A stretch of DNA of 13,946 bases from DATHTC01 sp050262775 (lineage in GTDB: Bacteria; Actinomycetota; Thermoleophilia; Gaiellales; Gaiellaceae): the NCBI GenBank assembly GCA_050262775.1, contig JBLNEO010000039.1:1-13946 (forward strand), given 5' to 3'. The notes beneath the pieces were generated by a model. The model saw only the letters and a list, made by a program, of their open reading frames with translations. It searched no databases and was not told the origin of the DNA. Shown here piece by piece: positions 12,168 to 13,946 of the stretch; position 1 is the first letter of the stretch, and each line of letters opens with the position of its first letter. The position numbers and the translations under genes were made by a program.

Positions 12168-13946
12168 CTACTCCTGCTCCGACGCCGACTCGTCCGGCTC
12201 CGCCGGCTCGGCCGGCGGCACCGTCACGGCGTCCGCGGCCGTCATGTCCGGCGGCAGCACGGCGATGTCGACCTCGAGCTCGCCCTCCACGACCTCCGTC
12301 TTGCGTCCGACGATGATCGTGGAGCCGGGCTCGAGCTCCCGGCCGAGGATGAAGTCGGCCAGCGGGTCCTCGATGTAGCGCTGGATCGCGCGGCGCAGCG
12401 GCCGGGCGCCCATCGCGGGGTCGTAGCCGTTCTCGACGAGCAGCTCCTTCGCCCCGTCCGTCAGCTCGATGACGACGCCGTGCGTCTCCATCTGCTCGCG
12501 GACGCGCCGCATCATCAGGTCGACGATCTCGAGGATCTCGTGCTTCTCGAGCTTGTGGAAGACGATGATCTCGTCGATCCGGTTGAGCAGCTCGGGGCGG
12601 AACACCTTCTTGAGCTCGCTCATCACCCGCGACTTCATGTCGTCGTACGAGAGCCCTGCCTCCTCGCCGACCGAGAAGCCGAGCGTCTGGTTCTTCGAGA
12701 TCTGTGCGGCGCCGATGTTCGACGTCATGATCACGATGGTGTTCCGGAAGTCGACCTTCCGGCCCTGGGCGTCCGTCAGCTTCCCGTCCTCGAGGATCTG
12801 GAGGAGGATGTTGAAGACGTCCGGGTGGGCCTTCTCGATCTCGTCGAGGAGCACCACCGAGTACGGCTTGCGGCGCACGGCCTCCGTGAGCTGGCCGCCC
12901 TCGTCGTAGCCGACGTAGCCGGGGGGCGAGCCGACGAGCCGGGACACGGAGTGCTTCTCCATGTACTCCGACATGTCCACCTGGATCATCGCGTCCTCGT
13001 CGCCGAACAGGAACTCGGCGAGCGTGCGCGCGAGCTCCGTCTTCCCCACGCCCGACGGCCCGAGGAAGATGAACGAGCCCGTCGGCCGCTTCGGGTCCTT
13101 GATCCCCGCGCGGGCGCGGCGGATCGCCTTCGACACGGCGACGATCGCCAGCTCCTGGCCGATGACGCGCTTGTGCAGCTCCTCCTCCATGCGGATGAGC
13201 TTCTGCGACTCGGCCTCGGTGAGCTTGAAGACCGGGATCCCCGTCCACATGGAGACGATGTCCGCGATCTCCTCCTCGCCGATCTCCGGCTGCACCTCGT
13301 TCTCGGACGAGCGCCAGCTCTCCTCGAGCTCGCGCTTCTTCTGCGTCAGCTTGCGCTCCTTGTCGCGGAGGGAGGCCGCCTTCTCGAACTCCTGGTTCTC
13401 GATCGCGTCCTCCTTCTCCGTCCGGACCCGCTCGATCTCGTCCTCGAGCTCGCGGTAGCGCGGCGGAGCGGACATCGACTTGATCCGCATGCGGGACGCG
13501 GCCTCGTCGATGAGGTCGATCGCCTTGTCCGGCAGGTGCCGGTCCTGGATGTAGCGGTCGGCGAGCGACGCCGAGGCGAAGAGCGCCTCGTCGGTGATCT
13601 TGCAGCGATGGTGCGCCTCGTAGCGGTCGCGCAGGCCCCGCAGGATCTGCACGGTGTCCTCGACGGACGGCTCGTCCACGCGGATCTGCTGGAAGCGCCG
13701 CTCGAGCGCGGCGTCACGCTCGAGGTACTTGCGGTACTCGTCGAGCGTCGTCGCGCCGATCGTCTGGAGCTCGCCGCGGGCGAGCGCCGGCTTGAGGATC
13801 GAGGCGGCGTCGATCGCGCCCTCCGCGGCACCCGCGCCGACGAGATTGTGGAGCTCGTCGATGAACAGGATGATGTCGCCGCGCTGGGTGATCTCCTTCA
13901 TCACCTTCTTCAGGCGCTCCTCGAACTCGCCGCGGTACTTCGAGCC
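12168..13946 (-). CDS. clpC: ATP-dependent Clp protease ATP-binding subunit ClpC (5' end off window)
   Basis: HSP100/Clp AAA+ unfoldase that feeds substrates to ClpP. 592 C-terminal residues are visible; the N-domain and NBD1 Walker A lie beyond the right edge, and the frame is open through 13946 (GSKYRGEFEERLKK). NBD1 Walker B is IILFIDELHNLVGAGAAEGAIDAA. The middle domain contains a UVR-like segment (EDAIENQEFEKAASLRDKER), the mark of ClpC as opposed to ClpB. NBD2 has Walker A GPSGVGKTE, pore loop GYVGYDEGG, Walker B VLLDEIEKAH and sensor 2 GARPLRRAI. The tail after GSTIIVG is acidic and Pro-rich (VPPAEPAEPDESASEQE) and probably disordered. It ends at the bidirectional terminator. In Bacillus it lies directly upstream of radA; here a five-gene span separates them from the usual order. 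Confidence 0.97.
   Translation of the reverse strand, partial: GSKYRGEFEERLKKVMKEITQRGDIILFIDELHNLVGAGAAEGAIDAASILKPALARGELQTIGATTLDEYRKYLERDAALERRFQQIRVDEPSVEDTVQILRGLRDRYEAHHRCKITDEALFASASLADRYIQDRHLPDKAIDLIDEAASRMRIKSMSAPPRYRELEDEIERVRTEKEDAIENQEFEKAASLRDKERKLTQKKRELEESWRSSENEVQPEIGEEEIADIVSMWTGIPVFKLTEAESQKLIRMEEELHKRVIGQELAIVAVSKAIRRARAGIKDPKRPTGSFIFLGPSGVGKTELARTLAEFLFGDEDAMIQVDMSEYMEKHSVSRLVGSPPGYVGYDEGGQLTEAVRRKPYSVVLLDEIEKAHPDVFNILLQILEDGKLTDAQGRKVDFRNTIVIMTSNIGAAQISKNQTLGFSVGEEAGLSYDDMKSRVMSELKKVFRPELLNRIDEIIVFHKLEKHEILEIVDLMMRRVREQMETHGVVIELTDGAKELLVENGYDPAMGARPLRRAIQRYIEDPLADFILGRELEPGSTIIVGRKTEVVEGELEVDIAVLPPDMTAADAVTVPPAEPAEPDESASEQE

Overview
This is a GC-rich window (about 70 % by eye, not computed). 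It has densely packed housekeeping genes and many GTG starts. The gene content (CarD, ClpC with a UVR motif, a short actinobacterial-type MutY, a 4-TM holin-like protein, a sigma factor with a ZAS anti-sigma) points to the Actinomycetota. The unusual operon composition suggests a deep branch such as Thermoleophilia or Rubrobacteria; that placement is inference. No rRNA, tRNA, CRISPR array, insertion sequence or phage gene was seen, and there is no gene-free stretch longer than about 115 bases.

Layout, left to right. The minus-strand operon gltX-cysS-rlmB-yacP (3323 down to the left edge) carries two aminoacyl-tRNA synthetase-type genes, a 23S rRNA/tRNA 2'-O-methyltransferase and a YacP/NYN-type RNase cut by the window edge. 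A histidine phosphatase (plus, 3369-3977) is divergent from gltX and ends convergently on a holin-like membrane protein (minus, 3967-4377). A short MutY (plus, 4451-5167) ends on ispF. Next is a minus-strand operon carD-ispD-HAD hydrolase-ispF (7420 down to 5164): an RNA polymerase-binding regulator plus two MEP-pathway isoprenoid enzymes flanking a HAD phosphatase. radA (minus, 7556-8896) follows. An FMN-dependent alpha-hydroxy acid oxidase (plus, 9007-10062) meets a secreted beta-propeller protein (minus, 10066-11157) end to end. A sigma factor with its zinc anti-sigma partner (plus, 11251-12125) is separated by a strong bidirectional hairpin terminator from clpC (minus, 12168 to the right edge, 5' end missing).

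Read right to left, clpC-radA-(carD)-ispD-ispF-gltX-cysS-rlmB-yacP follows the order of the clpC-to-sigH region of Bacillus subtilis, and the carD-ispD-ispF-cysS-rlmB part matches Mycobacterium. This is therefore an old conserved housekeeping locus with local changes: disA is absent, a HAD gene lies inside the isoprenoid operon, and an oxidase/propeller/sigma block lies between radA and clpC.

The most interesting observations are two. First, nearly every transcription unit has a -10-like hexamer exactly 6-7 bases before its start codon, which predicts leaderless mRNAs. Second, the GluRS-like protein is only 334 residues and lacks most of the connective/acceptor-binding insertion. I found no obvious new defence or mobile system.
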